Source of the DNA: Ktedonobacteraceae bacterium
GTDB lineage: Bacteria > Chloroflexota > Ktedonobacteria > Ktedonobacterales > Ktedonobacteraceae
DNA: 17,905 bases
Direction of reading: 5' to 3'
Assembly: GCA_014896635.1 (NCBI GenBank)
Contig: JADBKA010000093.1
Span: forward strand, 1 to 17,905
The position numbers and the translations under genes were made by a program. Positions 1-5,829 of the stretch are shown here, piece by piece (position 1 is the first letter of the stretch; each line of letters begins with the position of its first letter). The notes under the pieces were generated by a model. The model was not told the DNA's origin. It saw nothing but the letters and a program-made list of their open reading frames with translations, and ran no database searches.

Positions 1-30
1 CTTTAAGGTAAAGAAACAAAATAAAAATCT

Positions 31-63
31 GAGAGGAACGGGATAAATTATCCCATTCCTCTC
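31..63 (-). terminator. Intrinsic terminator below the small peptide gene
   Basis: Arms GAGAGGAA/TTCCTCTC and GGGATAA/TTATCCC nest into a stem of about 15 pairs with one mismatch (C39/A55) and a one-base spacer. On the minus strand the stem is followed by a T-rich tract (bases 30 down to about 16). This is the arrangement of a rho-independent terminator for leftward transcription from the gene ending at 234. The tight loop would open by a pair or two in RNA. Confidence 0.6.
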
Positions 64-140
64 CTGCTTTGCGAGGCTATAATGAATTTTCACGATCAAA
101 ACTGGCAATAGAAAATAAAACGCGCAAAACATATATGGTA

Positions 141-184
141 GGGGCGACCCTCGCGGTCGCCCTGGACCCCTCGCGGTCGCCCTG
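141..184. repeat. GC-rich hairpin repeat with a 17-bp direct duplication
   Basis: GGGCGACC (142-149) pairs with GGTCGCCC (155-162) around CTCGC. A 17-bp unit reading CCCTCGCGGTCGCCCTG occurs at 148-164 and again at 168-184, a period of 20. It resembles REP-like intergenic palindromes. A related fragment with GGTCGCCCTGGA lies at about 15556-15567, upstream of the enolase gene. No function is assigned. Confidence 0.55.
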
Positions 185-233
185 AAACCCTCTCCGCTCG
201 AAATTCTTGATGTAGAACATTGTGCTTTAAATA

Positions 234-389
234 TTACCAGGACCAGAACGCATTCGGCAGAAAGCCCCCGCCGGAGTTGAGACCTGCGGCGTGCGAGCTG
301 ATGGCCGGGAGGAGCACCAGGGCCGTCGCCAGGATCAGCAGAACAAGAACCGGGAGGAGCCAGCGCAGATAACGTGCAGAGATACGCAT
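234..389 (-). CDS. Putative small exported peptide (51 aa)
   Basis: No family is recognised. The product has a basic N-terminus (Arg2, Arg6, Arg9), a long hydrophobic core at about residues 10-30 and a possible signal-peptidase site after SHA or HAA (residues 33-35). Cleavage would leave a Gly- and Trp-rich peptide of about 16 residues, GLNSGGGFLPNAFWSW. The ATG at 389 is preferred over one 10 codons upstream because AAAGGAA lies 7 nt before it. A small hairpin (CTCACC 415-420 / GGTGAG 427-432) lies in the presumed leader, an intrinsic terminator lies downstream at 31-63, and an array of 11-bp repeats lies upstream at 467-532. A gene with an RBS, a terminator and an operator-like array is unlikely to be chance. 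It could instead be a single-pass membrane microprotein with a short outer tail. Expression is unproven. Confidence 0.5.
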   Translation of the reverse strand: MRISARYLRWLLPVLVLLILATALVLLPAISSHAAGLNSGGGFLPNAFWSW

Positions 390-466
390 GATGAGATTCC
401 TTTCTTTCTTCTCGCTCACCGTCAGAGGTGAGGCTATGATGATTGTCAGTTTCGTTGTTTCACCGT

Positions 467-532
467 GTTCAGGTTGCGTTTACGTTACATCAACGTTGTG
501 TCAACGTTTGCGTCAGGGTGTGTTCACAATGC
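467..532. promoter_or_regulatory. Array of six 11-bp direct repeats, OmpR/PhoB-type operator candidate
   Basis: Units start at 467, 478, 489, 500, 511 and 522. Their first seven bases are GTTCAGG, GTTTACG, ATCAACG, GTCAACG, CGTCAGG and GTTCACA. Position 5 is always A, position 9 is always T, and five of six units have G at position 7. An exact 11-bp helical period of GTTCACC-like units is the known layout of PhoP/PhoB-family boxes. The array begins 78 bp upstream of the start of the leftward small exported peptide gene, a plausible activator position. No clear gene starts on the other side. Confidence 0.5.
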
Positions 533-600
533 GCATTGTTGGTATAACCCTGATTTGTCTTACCAGTCTGGGAGCATACAATACTTTTTGCGAAGCCTCA

Positions 601-631
601 ACTTTTTGGCGTCAACCAGTACCCAAAAAGT
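601..631. repeat. 9-bp perfect inverted repeat
   Basis: ACTTTTTGG (601-609) and CCAAAAAGT (623-631) are exact inverted copies separated by 13 bp. They could form a hairpin or a dimeric operator. No flanking gene start makes its role clear. Confidence 0.4.
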
Positions 632-724
632 CTATGTACATCTCAGAATTTTGCGACGTCCATCGCTGGAATCATGGTTGTTCTATAGAGAGAAAACGGA
701 CAGCGCACGCCATTATGCGGATTT

Positions 725-900
725 TGTGATAGTGGCAGGTACTATTGGGGGAGAAGGGTCCCGACGTGGAGTGAGATACTGCCCGCCTCTCAGCATGCCG
801 GGGGTTGTCTCAGGTAGCTCAGCATGGGCAAGAAGCCAGGGCGACTCAGAGAGACCGGGCAAGGGTCCGCGCCACCAGGCGCCACCCCTACTATAGACGA
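725..900 (+). ncRNA. Possible structured RNA, unidentified
   Basis: This segment is clearly richer in GC than its flanks. It contains nested pairings: ATAGT/ACTAT (729-733/741-745), GCCCG plus CTCTC (781-791) with GAGAG plus CGGGC (849-860), and GCGCC/GGCGC (869-873/878-882). It does not show the hallmark bases of RNase P RNA, SRP RNA, tmRNA or a cobalamin riboswitch that I looked for. The strand is a guess and the element may simply be a relic. Confidence 0.2.
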
Positions 901-993
901 CTCTTCATTCTTTTGCCGATCTTGTTCGTTTCGGTAAACTTCATAATAGCGGAACTACATATTTTGGGTGTCTCACATCATTTCTTGCTTTGA

Positions 994-1029
994 AGCGGGT
1001 ATGATCTCATTCTCATGATCATACCCGCT
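994..1029. repeat. 13-bp perfect inverted repeat, possible terminator
   Basis: AGCGGGTATGATC (994-1006) and GATCATACCCGCT (1017-1029) form a perfect 13-bp stem with a 10-base loop. It lies about 100 bp downstream of the TetR stop codon on the minus strand. No strong T-tract follows on either side, so terminator function is uncertain. Confidence 0.45.
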
Positions 1030-1126
1030 ATGAAACAGGAGAAGATGCCTCACCCAAAACTATTGTAGAAACGGCATTTATGACGAGTACCCACGATCCG
1101 CGTGAGATTCGGGAAACATATTCTCT

Positions 1127-1780
1127 CTATTGCTGGTGAGAACGTATTTCCTCTTCTGAAAGTTCTATTTGTGTTTGCTGATCCTGTTCGGCTCTGAGCT
1201 GAGTTTCAATGTAGTGCGTAAGATAAGTGGCGCAGCGCCTGACATAGATAGGATCGCCATAGAGCTTGCTGAGCATGATTCCGCCTTCCAGTGTGGCAAC
1301 AAAGAGCGTGGCAAAAGCCTCTATATCCACGTCCGGGCGAATTTCATGCCGGGCTATACCTTTCGTGAGAATACGGCGCATAGTAACGAACCACTCATCC
1401 ATCGCATGACGCGCGCGGGCGCGCAGAGCCGGCTGAGCATCATCGGCCTCTATGGCCGTGTTGAGGATGGGACAGCCTCCAGCCACCGGCGGATCTTCGA
1501 TCATCGCTGTGAAGACGGAGATCAGCGCGTACAGGCGCTCAACCGCGTGTTTTTTGTCGCTTAAAGCCTGGCGCGTTACCTGCCGCACGCGCGCAATTGC
1601 GTAGTCGAACGCCTCTAATGCAAGCTGCTCCTTACTGGCAAAGTGGTTGTAGATGCCACCTTTCTCCAGGCCAGTCTGTTGCATAATATCCGAGAGGGAC
1701 GCGCCAAAATAGCCCTGGCAGTTAAAGAGCGGCGCCACCCGCTCAAGGATCATCTGGCGTGTGCGTTCGCCTTTACTCAT
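1127..1780 (-). CDS. TetR/AcrR-family transcriptional regulator
   Basis: This 217-residue protein has the classic TetR N-terminal helix-turn-helix at about residues 8-52, including LSDIMQQTGLEKGGIYNHF and the following SKEQL helix start. The C-terminal region carries GGCPILNTAIEADD, a segment seen in the LmrA/YxaF-like C-terminal class, which binds small ligands. The family acts as dimeric repressors released by a ligand. The start at 1780 is chosen because AAAAAGGAG lies about 8 nt upstream; an in-frame ATG at 1828 falls inside the promoter. It lies 96 bp downstream of the acetyltransferase gene in the same direction but has its own promoter. Targets are inferred to be its own promoter and possibly the twin GACC-GAAT-GGTC sites ahead of the acetyltransferase. 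The ligand cannot be told from sequence. Confidence 0.9.
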   Translation of the reverse strand: MSKGERTRQMILERVAPLFNCQGYFGASLSDIMQQTGLEKGGIYNHFASKEQLALEAFDYAIARVRQVTRQALSDKKHAVERLYALISVFTAMIEDPPVAGGCPILNTAIEADDAQPALRARARHAMDEWFVTMRRILTKGIARHEIRPDVDIEAFATLFVATLEGGIMLSKLYGDPIYVRRCATYLTHYIETQLRAEQDQQTQIELSEEEIRSHQQ

Positions 1781-1807
1781 GGCCGTCTCCTTTTTCAGAC
1801 TGCTCAG

Positions 1808-1836
1808 TTTGTATTCAGTATATGACATCCTGTCAA
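1808..1836 (-). promoter_or_regulatory. TetR gene promoter with overlapping palindrome
   Basis: On the minus strand a perfect -35 TTGACA (1836-1831) is followed after exactly 17 bp by TACAAA (1813-1808). The palindrome TGACA-TCC-TGTCA (1823-1835) overlaps the -35 box and is a good candidate for autorepression. The predicted leader is only about 20 nt. Confidence 0.55.
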
Positions 1837-1876
1837 GCTCTGGAAAAGGCCGGTTCTCCTGTCTCCTGGACGCCTG

Positions 1877-2443
1877 TCAGAGGGATGTATAGTCGCCCAG
1901 CAGGCGGTTGAAGAATGCACTGATGGTTTCCTGGTCAACATGACGACCGATGCGGGCGAGCAGGATATTGGCAGGATCCATCAGGATGTTTGGTTCACTG
2001 GTAAAGTATTCGATGAAGCCGTAGCGGGCCAGCTTCTGAGCCATCAGGCTGCGGTAGCGCCGGGCATCGACGCCCGTTCCCTCCGTATCCCAGTGCCAGG
2101 AGAGACCGATAGCAAGTAGAATCATCTTCTCTACTGGCAGACCGGCAAAGGCGAATTGCAGCAGGCGTTGGGCGATACCCATTCTGCGCCACGAGGCGCT
2201 CACATCGAGGCCCATCTCGTAGAGATTATGAAGTCCGCTCCACCAGCTATCAGCAGGGGCTATCGTCAGTTCTCCTACGATTTCGCCCCGGGGCGTACAG
2301 GCCAGAGCAAGCGTTGCAGCGGGCTGGCGGGCAATATTGAGCAACAGTTGATGTTCACGTTCCGGCTTGTGGGCAAGAGTGCTGAGGCCGGGATCGATAC
2401 GCAAACTCGCAACAAACGCCGGAGAGCAGCGATCATAGAGCAT
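1877..2443 (-). CDS. AcuA-like GNAT acetyltransferase
   Basis: The protein (188 aa from this start) matches from memory the Bacillus acetoin-utilization acetyltransferase AcuA over most of its length. Shared segments include a WHWD motif (residues 116-119), the acetyl-CoA loop RRMGIA (86-91), and DPANILLARIGRHVDQE-like residues near the C-terminus. AcuA acetylates a lysine of acetyl-CoA synthetase and switches it off; the substrate here is inferred, and acuB/acuC are not in the window. GGAG lies 5-6 nt before the ATG at 2443. However, AcuA homology appears to start upstream: the frame continues to an ATG at 2557 with AAAGGA 9 nt before it, interrupted only by TAG at 2476-2474 (codon 28). The gene could be a nonsense mutant, carry a sequence error, or use the internal start with a 27-codon upstream frame. 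Confidence 0.8.
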   Translation of the reverse strand: MLYDRCSPAFVASLRIDPGLSTLAHKPEREHQLLLNIARQPAATLALACTPRGEIVGELTIAPADSWWSGLHNLYEMGLDVSASWRRMGIAQRLLQFAFAGLPVEKMILLAIGLSWHWDTEGTGVDARRYRSLMAQKLARYGFIEYFTSEPNILMDPANILLARIGRHVDQETISAFFNRLLGDYTSL

Positions 2444-2576
2444 GATCTCTCCGGCCCCCGTCTGGAAGCGTTCCTAGCGCGAGAAAGTTGCAGGAAAAGT
2501 TGCATGTGTGACAGGCCACTGATTCGTCATTTTCGACATTTCTGTCTGGAAATCCATATCTCTACGTCCTTTTTCG

Positions 2577-2634
2577 GACCGAATGGTCTTATTTTTCTAT
2601 AAAAAATTTTGTCAATTTTCAGACCGAATGGTCT
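2577..2634 (-). promoter_or_regulatory. Acetyltransferase promoter between twin TetR-type operators
   Basis: The 12-bp site GACC-GAAT-GGTC occurs twice, at 2577-2588 and 2622-2633. The second extends to 14 bp with flanking A and T. Between them on the minus strand is a perfect -35 TTGACA (2615-2610). A weak -10 (ATAAGA, 2592-2587, 17 bp spacer) overlaps the downstream site. Sites of the AGACC..GGTCT type are typical of TetR repressors, and a TetR gene lies directly downstream. The rest of the 2444-2779 interval holds no supported gene. Confidence 0.6.
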
Positions 2635-2779
2635 CAAAAGAGAGCATAGATCCGGGAGGAGGGATTGTCAAGACCAGGTTTCCGTTTCCAGCAGTTTTTC
2701 TCTTCTTTTCCGCATAGAAGTGGTAAAAGGAGATCTGGGCAATGCTGGATCAGCCTGATGTAGACGGACCGCTGGAATG

Positions 2780-3658
2780 CTAGCCTGCAAATTTATATTT
2801 GGGCAATCCCCGAATGCCCGTCTTCAGGCGGAAGAGATCACCGGAGAGCGGGTACTGCTCCAGTTGCTCGCCGGTAAGGTCGGCTCTGGAAGAAGTGATA
2901 TAGAGTTCGTCGAGATGCTCCCCGCCGAAGACGCAACTGGTAGGTCGCAGCGCAGGCACCTCAAGGACGCGCTCAACCGTCCCGTCGGGGGCATAGCGCA
3001 CAATTTTTGCGCCATTCCAGTATGCGCTCCAGACGTAGCCCTGACTATCGACTGTGAGACCATCAGGATCGGCGGGATCTTCGAGCGGCGTCTGTACAAA
3101 GGTGCGGCGATTGGAGATAGCGCCGGTCTCGGCATCGAAATCGTAGGCGTAGATGACGTGGCGCGACGAATCGGTGAAATACATAATAGTGTTGTCGGGA
3201 CTCCAGCCGAGACCGTTAGGGATGCACAGGCCAGTCTCCATCGTATGTACCGAGCCATCGGCATCCAGGCGATAGAGTGCTCCCACCGGCTTGCCATCGG
3301 CAGAAGCGTCCATTGTGCCGGCCCAGAAGCGCCCTTTGCAATCCACTGCTCCATCGTTAAAACGGTTACGCGGTTTATCGGCCTCTGGATCGGCGATAAA
3401 CTCCAGCTTCTGTTTGCGCTCATCCCAGAAGGCGAAACCATCTCTCGTCGCCATCACCAACCCACCTGACGCGCGCACGGCCAGCACGCCGATTGGCACG
3501 CCCACATTCACCACTTCATGTGTTCCCGAAATAGGATTGTAGCGGTAGAACGTATTCTCCATGATATCGACCCAGTAGAGAATCTGGGCATCGCTGTCCC
3601 AGACCGGCCCTTCACCCAGCCTGTTCTTTACCGCCAGAACATGTTCCAGTTCGCTCAT
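2780..3658 (-). CDS. SMP-30/gluconolactonase-family lactonase
   Basis: This 292-residue protein is a full-length six-bladed beta-propeller of the SMP-30/gluconolactonase/LRE family. The divalent-metal ligands and active-site residues are in place: Glu16 in LGEGPVW, Asn101 in RFNDG, Asn148 in CIPNGLGW and Asp199 in DPDGL, with spacing close to human SMP-30. The family opens aldono-1,4- or 1,5-lactones to aldonic acids in the cytoplasm; the sugar is not determined by these motifs. AAGGAG lies 10 nt before the ATG. The gene begins 24 nt after the aldolase stop, so the two are probably one operon. The divergent KDG-type kinase supports a role in an Entner-Doudoroff-like route. Confidence 0.92.
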   Translation of the reverse strand: MSELEHVLAVKNRLGEGPVWDSDAQILYWVDIMENTFYRYNPISGTHEVVNVGVPIGVLAVRASGGLVMATRDGFAFWDERKQKLEFIADPEADKPRNRFNDGAVDCKGRFWAGTMDASADGKPVGALYRLDADGSVHTMETGLCIPNGLGWSPDNTIMYFTDSSRHVIYAYDFDAETGAISNRRTFVQTPLEDPADPDGLTVDSQGYVWSAYWNGAKIVRYAPDGTVERVLEVPALRPTSCVFGGEHLDELYITSSRADLTGEQLEQYPLSGDLFRLKTGIRGLPKYKFAG

Positions 3659-3682
3659 TATCAGTTCTCTCCTTGCAGTCTG

Positions 3683-4315
3683 TTAGCCAGTGCATGCCTG
3701 CACATAGCGGCGCGCCAGGTCAGTCAGAGCCTGCCAGTTTTTGTCGCGTACCAGGTCTTTGCGCACGAGTTGACCGCCTGCCGCGACGGTGTAAGCTCCG
3801 GCCTTGAGGAAGGCCGCGCATGTCTCCAGGTTCACGCCACCGGTGGGTACGAGGCGCAGATCGGGCAGGGGAGCCAGAACTTCTTTAATATAGCCGGGTC
3901 CGAGCTGGCTGGCAGGAAACACTTTGACCAGGTCAGCGCCCCGGCGCCAGGCTGTCAATATCTCAGTTGGTGTATAGGCGCCGCAGGCAATCGGAATCTG
4001 CTCACTGTTCGCAACGTCGATCACATCCGGCAGCAGCGCCGGCGTCACCAGAAACTGCGCGCCTGCCTGAATCGAAGCACGCGCATTTTCCGCATCCAGG
4101 ACAGTTCCCACACCTATCACCAGGCTCTCGCCGAACGCGCTGCGTGCGGCTATCAGCGCGTCGAGCGCCTTTTTATTGGTCAGGGTGAACTCCAGCCTGG
4201 TGATACCGCCATCCAGCAAAGCCCGGCACAGGCGCAGCGCCTCGCTGAGATCGTCCAGGCGGATGATTGCTATAGGCTGGCGCGGCGGCAGCACCTGCGC
4301 GAAATTTGTTGCCAT
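3683..4315 (-). CDS. KDPG/KHG-family (2-keto-3-deoxy-6-phosphogluconate) aldolase
   Basis: This 210-residue class I aldolase splits 2-keto-3-deoxy-6-phospho sugar acids into pyruvate and glyceraldehyde-3-phosphate. The Schiff-base lysine is Lys131 in LVKVFPAS, the general base is Glu42 in RLEFTL, and GVGTVLD (69-74) and PTGGV (157-161) complete the TIM-barrel signature. The segment after the lysine (LGPGYIKE) is closer to DgoA, the galactonate-pathway enzyme, than to Eda, and the Arg following LEVTL in E. coli Eda is Thr46 here. The start at 4315 has GAGAGG 8 nt upstream; the longer frame to 4408 would run through the promoter. It is first in a leftward operon with the lactonase and is divergent from the kinase. 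Confidence 0.93.
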   Translation of the reverse strand: MATNFAQVLPPRQPIAIIRLDDLSEALRLCRALLDGGITRLEFTLTNKKALDALIAARSAFGESLVIGVGTVLDAENARASIQAGAQFLVTPALLPDVIDVANSEQIPIACGAYTPTEILTAWRRGADLVKVFPASQLGPGYIKEVLAPLPDLRLVPTGGVNLETCAAFLKAGAYTVAAGGQLVRKDLVRDKNWQALTDLARRYVQACTG

Positions 4316-4364
4316 AGCTTGATCCTCTCTCGCGTTCTCTCTGGTTGCTTTCTGCAAGCACTTC

Positions 4365-4373
4365 ATTATATCA
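4365..4373 (-). promoter_or_regulatory. Extended -10 promoter for the aldolase-lactonase operon
   Basis: The minus strand reads TGA followed by a perfect TATAAT (4370-4365), an extended -10 element that can work without a good -35. It lies 50 bp before the aldolase start in the 96-bp divergent spacer. A TTGC-TTTCT-GCAA inverted repeat (4345-4357) lies at the predicted transcription start and may be an operator. The kinase promoter on the plus strand is unclear. Confidence 0.5.
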
Positions 4374-4411
4374 TGCTTCGTAGAACTACCAGTGCAAGGA
4401 GAGAGCACAGC

Positions 4412-5413
4412 ATGCCCGTTTTTGACGTTATCAGTTTTGGCGAGACGATGCTGCGGCTGACGGCGCCAGTTGGTCAGCGCCTGGAGACGACGCCAGCATT
4501 AGAGGTCTACGTGGGGGGAACGGAATCGAATACATTGACCGGACTGGCCCGGCTGGGATTACGCACAGCGTGGCTCTCGGCGCTCCCTGCCACTCCTGTG
4601 GGTCGGCACGTGGATGCCGAATTGCGCCGGCATGGCATTGATACGTCGCACGTGGTCTGGGCAGGCGAACATGCCCGCCTGGGTATTTTCTATGCCGAGG
4701 ACGCTCCCCCACCCATTGGCGCGCGCGTTCACTATGATCGCGCCGGTTCGGCCTGCGCGTTGATCGATCCTGAAGCAGTACACTACGAGTTAGTTGATGA
4801 GGCGCGCCTGCTGCACCTGACTGGCATCACACCTGCTCTGAGCAATGGAACACTTATCGTTTTCAAACGCCTGATAGAGCGAGCGATATCTAACAATGTT
4901 CCACTTTCCTTCGATGTGAACTTTCGCGCGAAGCTCTGGGATTCTATTGTAGCATCAAAAGTGCTTGAAGAAGCCTGCCGGCAGGCGCGTCTCTTATTTT
5001 GCACGCTGGCCGATGCCGCCGAGCTATGGGGCTTCAGCGGCACGCCTGAAGAGGTGCTCAGGCAGATGGCGCGGCGTTTCTTGTCGCCTGGTGATGAGAA
5101 GACGCTGATCCTGACACTGGGGAGCGAGGGATCTGCTCAACTGCACAACGATATCTACACGATTGAACCGGCGATTCCAACCGGCGGGACGGTGCGCTTC
5201 GGTTCCGGTGATGCTTTCTCAGCAGGCTATCTTTACGCCTATCTGCAAGGCGAGCACTATCGGGCATTGCACGAACAATACAACGTCACGCCGCTGGCGT
5301 TCGGTAATGCACTGGCTGCGCTCAAACGCTGCATTCAGGGCGATATACCCATCATCTCACCTGAAGACGTCAGAGCGGTATTCCAGAGTAAAGGCGGAGC
5401 GAGGTTCCGCTAG
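4412..5413 (+). CDS. PfkB-family sugar kinase, probably 2-keto-3-deoxygluconate kinase
   Basis: This 333-residue ribokinase-fold kinase has the N-terminal GG substrate motif (VGGTESN, 34-40) and the C-terminal anion-hole motif GSGDAF (264-269), in which Asp267 is the catalytic base. The opening FGETMLRLTAP and the DVNFRAKLW segment (168-176) are typical of KDG kinases (KdgK). The enzyme would phosphorylate 2-keto-3-deoxygluconate (or galactonate) to the substrate of the divergent aldolase. The second residue of the anion-hole motif is Ser rather than the usual Ala, a conservative change. AAGGAG lies about 10 nt before the ATG. The same frame stays open far upstream through the aldolase, but that part is an antisense shadow. 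Its stop overlaps the stop of the convergent DUF3037 gene. Confidence 0.9.
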   Translation: MPVFDVISFGETMLRLTAPVGQRLETTPALEVYVGGTESNTLTGLARLGLRTAWLSALPATPVGRHVDAELRRHGIDTSHVVWAGEHARLGIFYAEDAPPPIGARVHYDRAGSACALIDPEAVHYELVDEARLLHLTGITPALSNGTLIVFKRLIERAISNNVPLSFDVNFRAKLWDSIVASKVLEEACRQARLLFCTLADAAELWGFSGTPEEVLRQMARRFLSPGDEKTLILTLGSEGSAQLHNDIYTIEPAIPTGGTVRFGSGDAFSAGYLYAYLQGEHYRALHEQYNVTPLAFGNALAALKRCIQGDIPIISPEDVRAVFQSKGGARFR

Positions 5414-5829
5414 GCTTCCTCTGGCCTGGCCTGCTCAGACTGGTGCAGAGGAACCATTTTTACAAGTAGTTGTCGCAGTGCGGCTTCTGGATCGCTACAG
5501 AGGCCGCAGTGGACGGGTGATGTCTGGATGATAGTGCTGCGCGGCGCTGTCAACCAGTGAAAGCGTTCTGCCTGCGACAGGTGGCTGATCGGTCCGGCTT
5601 CAGCATTGCCCGCGCAGAGCAGCACAATCGTGTCAAGCTGTTGCTGCAAAACTGTTAGATCCAGGTCGGGAGCGAGGGCGCACAGGCGCTGTGTATCCAC
5701 CTGAATCAGTACACCTAGAAAGCGGCGTGTGCGGCAGAAGAGGATCACACCGACATTGATGCACTCGCCTCGCTCAACGTCAGGCACCACGCGAATTACT
5801 GCGTAATCATAGGAAGCGAGCGCGGGCAT
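5410..5829 (-). CDS. DUF3037 protein, partner of the HipA-like kinase
   Basis: This 139-residue protein matches the DUF3037 family by its opening YDYAVIRVVPDVERGECINVGV-like segment (residues 7 onward) and the following FCRTRRFLG and LLVKMVPLHQ regions. Its function is unknown. Its start lies inside the end of the HipA-like kinase gene (23 nt overlap) with a strong GAGGAGG 6 nt upstream, so the two are almost certainly translated together. Its stop codon overlaps that of the convergent kinase gene at 5410-5413, leaving no room for a terminator. No catalytic motif is evident. As a conserved co-occurring pair, it may modulate or be a substrate of the kinase, but this is inference. Confidence 0.85.
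   Translation of the reverse strand: MPALASYDYAVIRVVPDVERGECINVGVILFCRTRRFLGVLIQVDTQRLCALAPDLDLTVLQQQLDTIVLLCAGNAEAGPISHLSQAERFHWLTAPRSTIIQTSPVHCGLCSDPEAALRQLLVKMVPLHQSEQARPEEA

Larger units (their letters stand above)
420..1126. other. Non-coding interval of about 700 bp
   Basis: No gene is supported here. The open frames on the plus strand overlap each other, lack a convincing RBS and encode no recognisable domain. The interval holds the 11-bp repeat array (467-532), a 9-bp inverted repeat (601-631), a GC-rich segment that can fold (about 725-900) and a 13-bp perfect inverted repeat (994-1029). Confidence 0.5.

Noticed and set aside
78..83. A perfect TATAAT on the plus strand
   Set aside because: No matching -35 box and no rightward gene follows.
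141..184. Short direct repeats as a CRISPR array
   Set aside because: Only two units, a 3-bp spacer between them and no cas genes; it is a REP-like hairpin element.
388..896. Two overlapping rightward open frames in the 5' non-coding region
   Set aside because: They overlap each other in different frames, lack RBS and domains, and cover the operator array, inverted repeat and foldable segment.
2742..2783. A 13-codon rightward frame with a strong AAAAGGAG 9 nt upstream
   Set aside because: It overlaps the end of the lactonase gene, is too short to judge, and no clear rightward promoter was found. It would need conservation evidence.
3518..4411. Long upstream extension of the KDG-kinase-like frame
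   Set aside because: It runs antisense through the aldolase; the kinase fold begins at the ATG at 4412, which has a good RBS.
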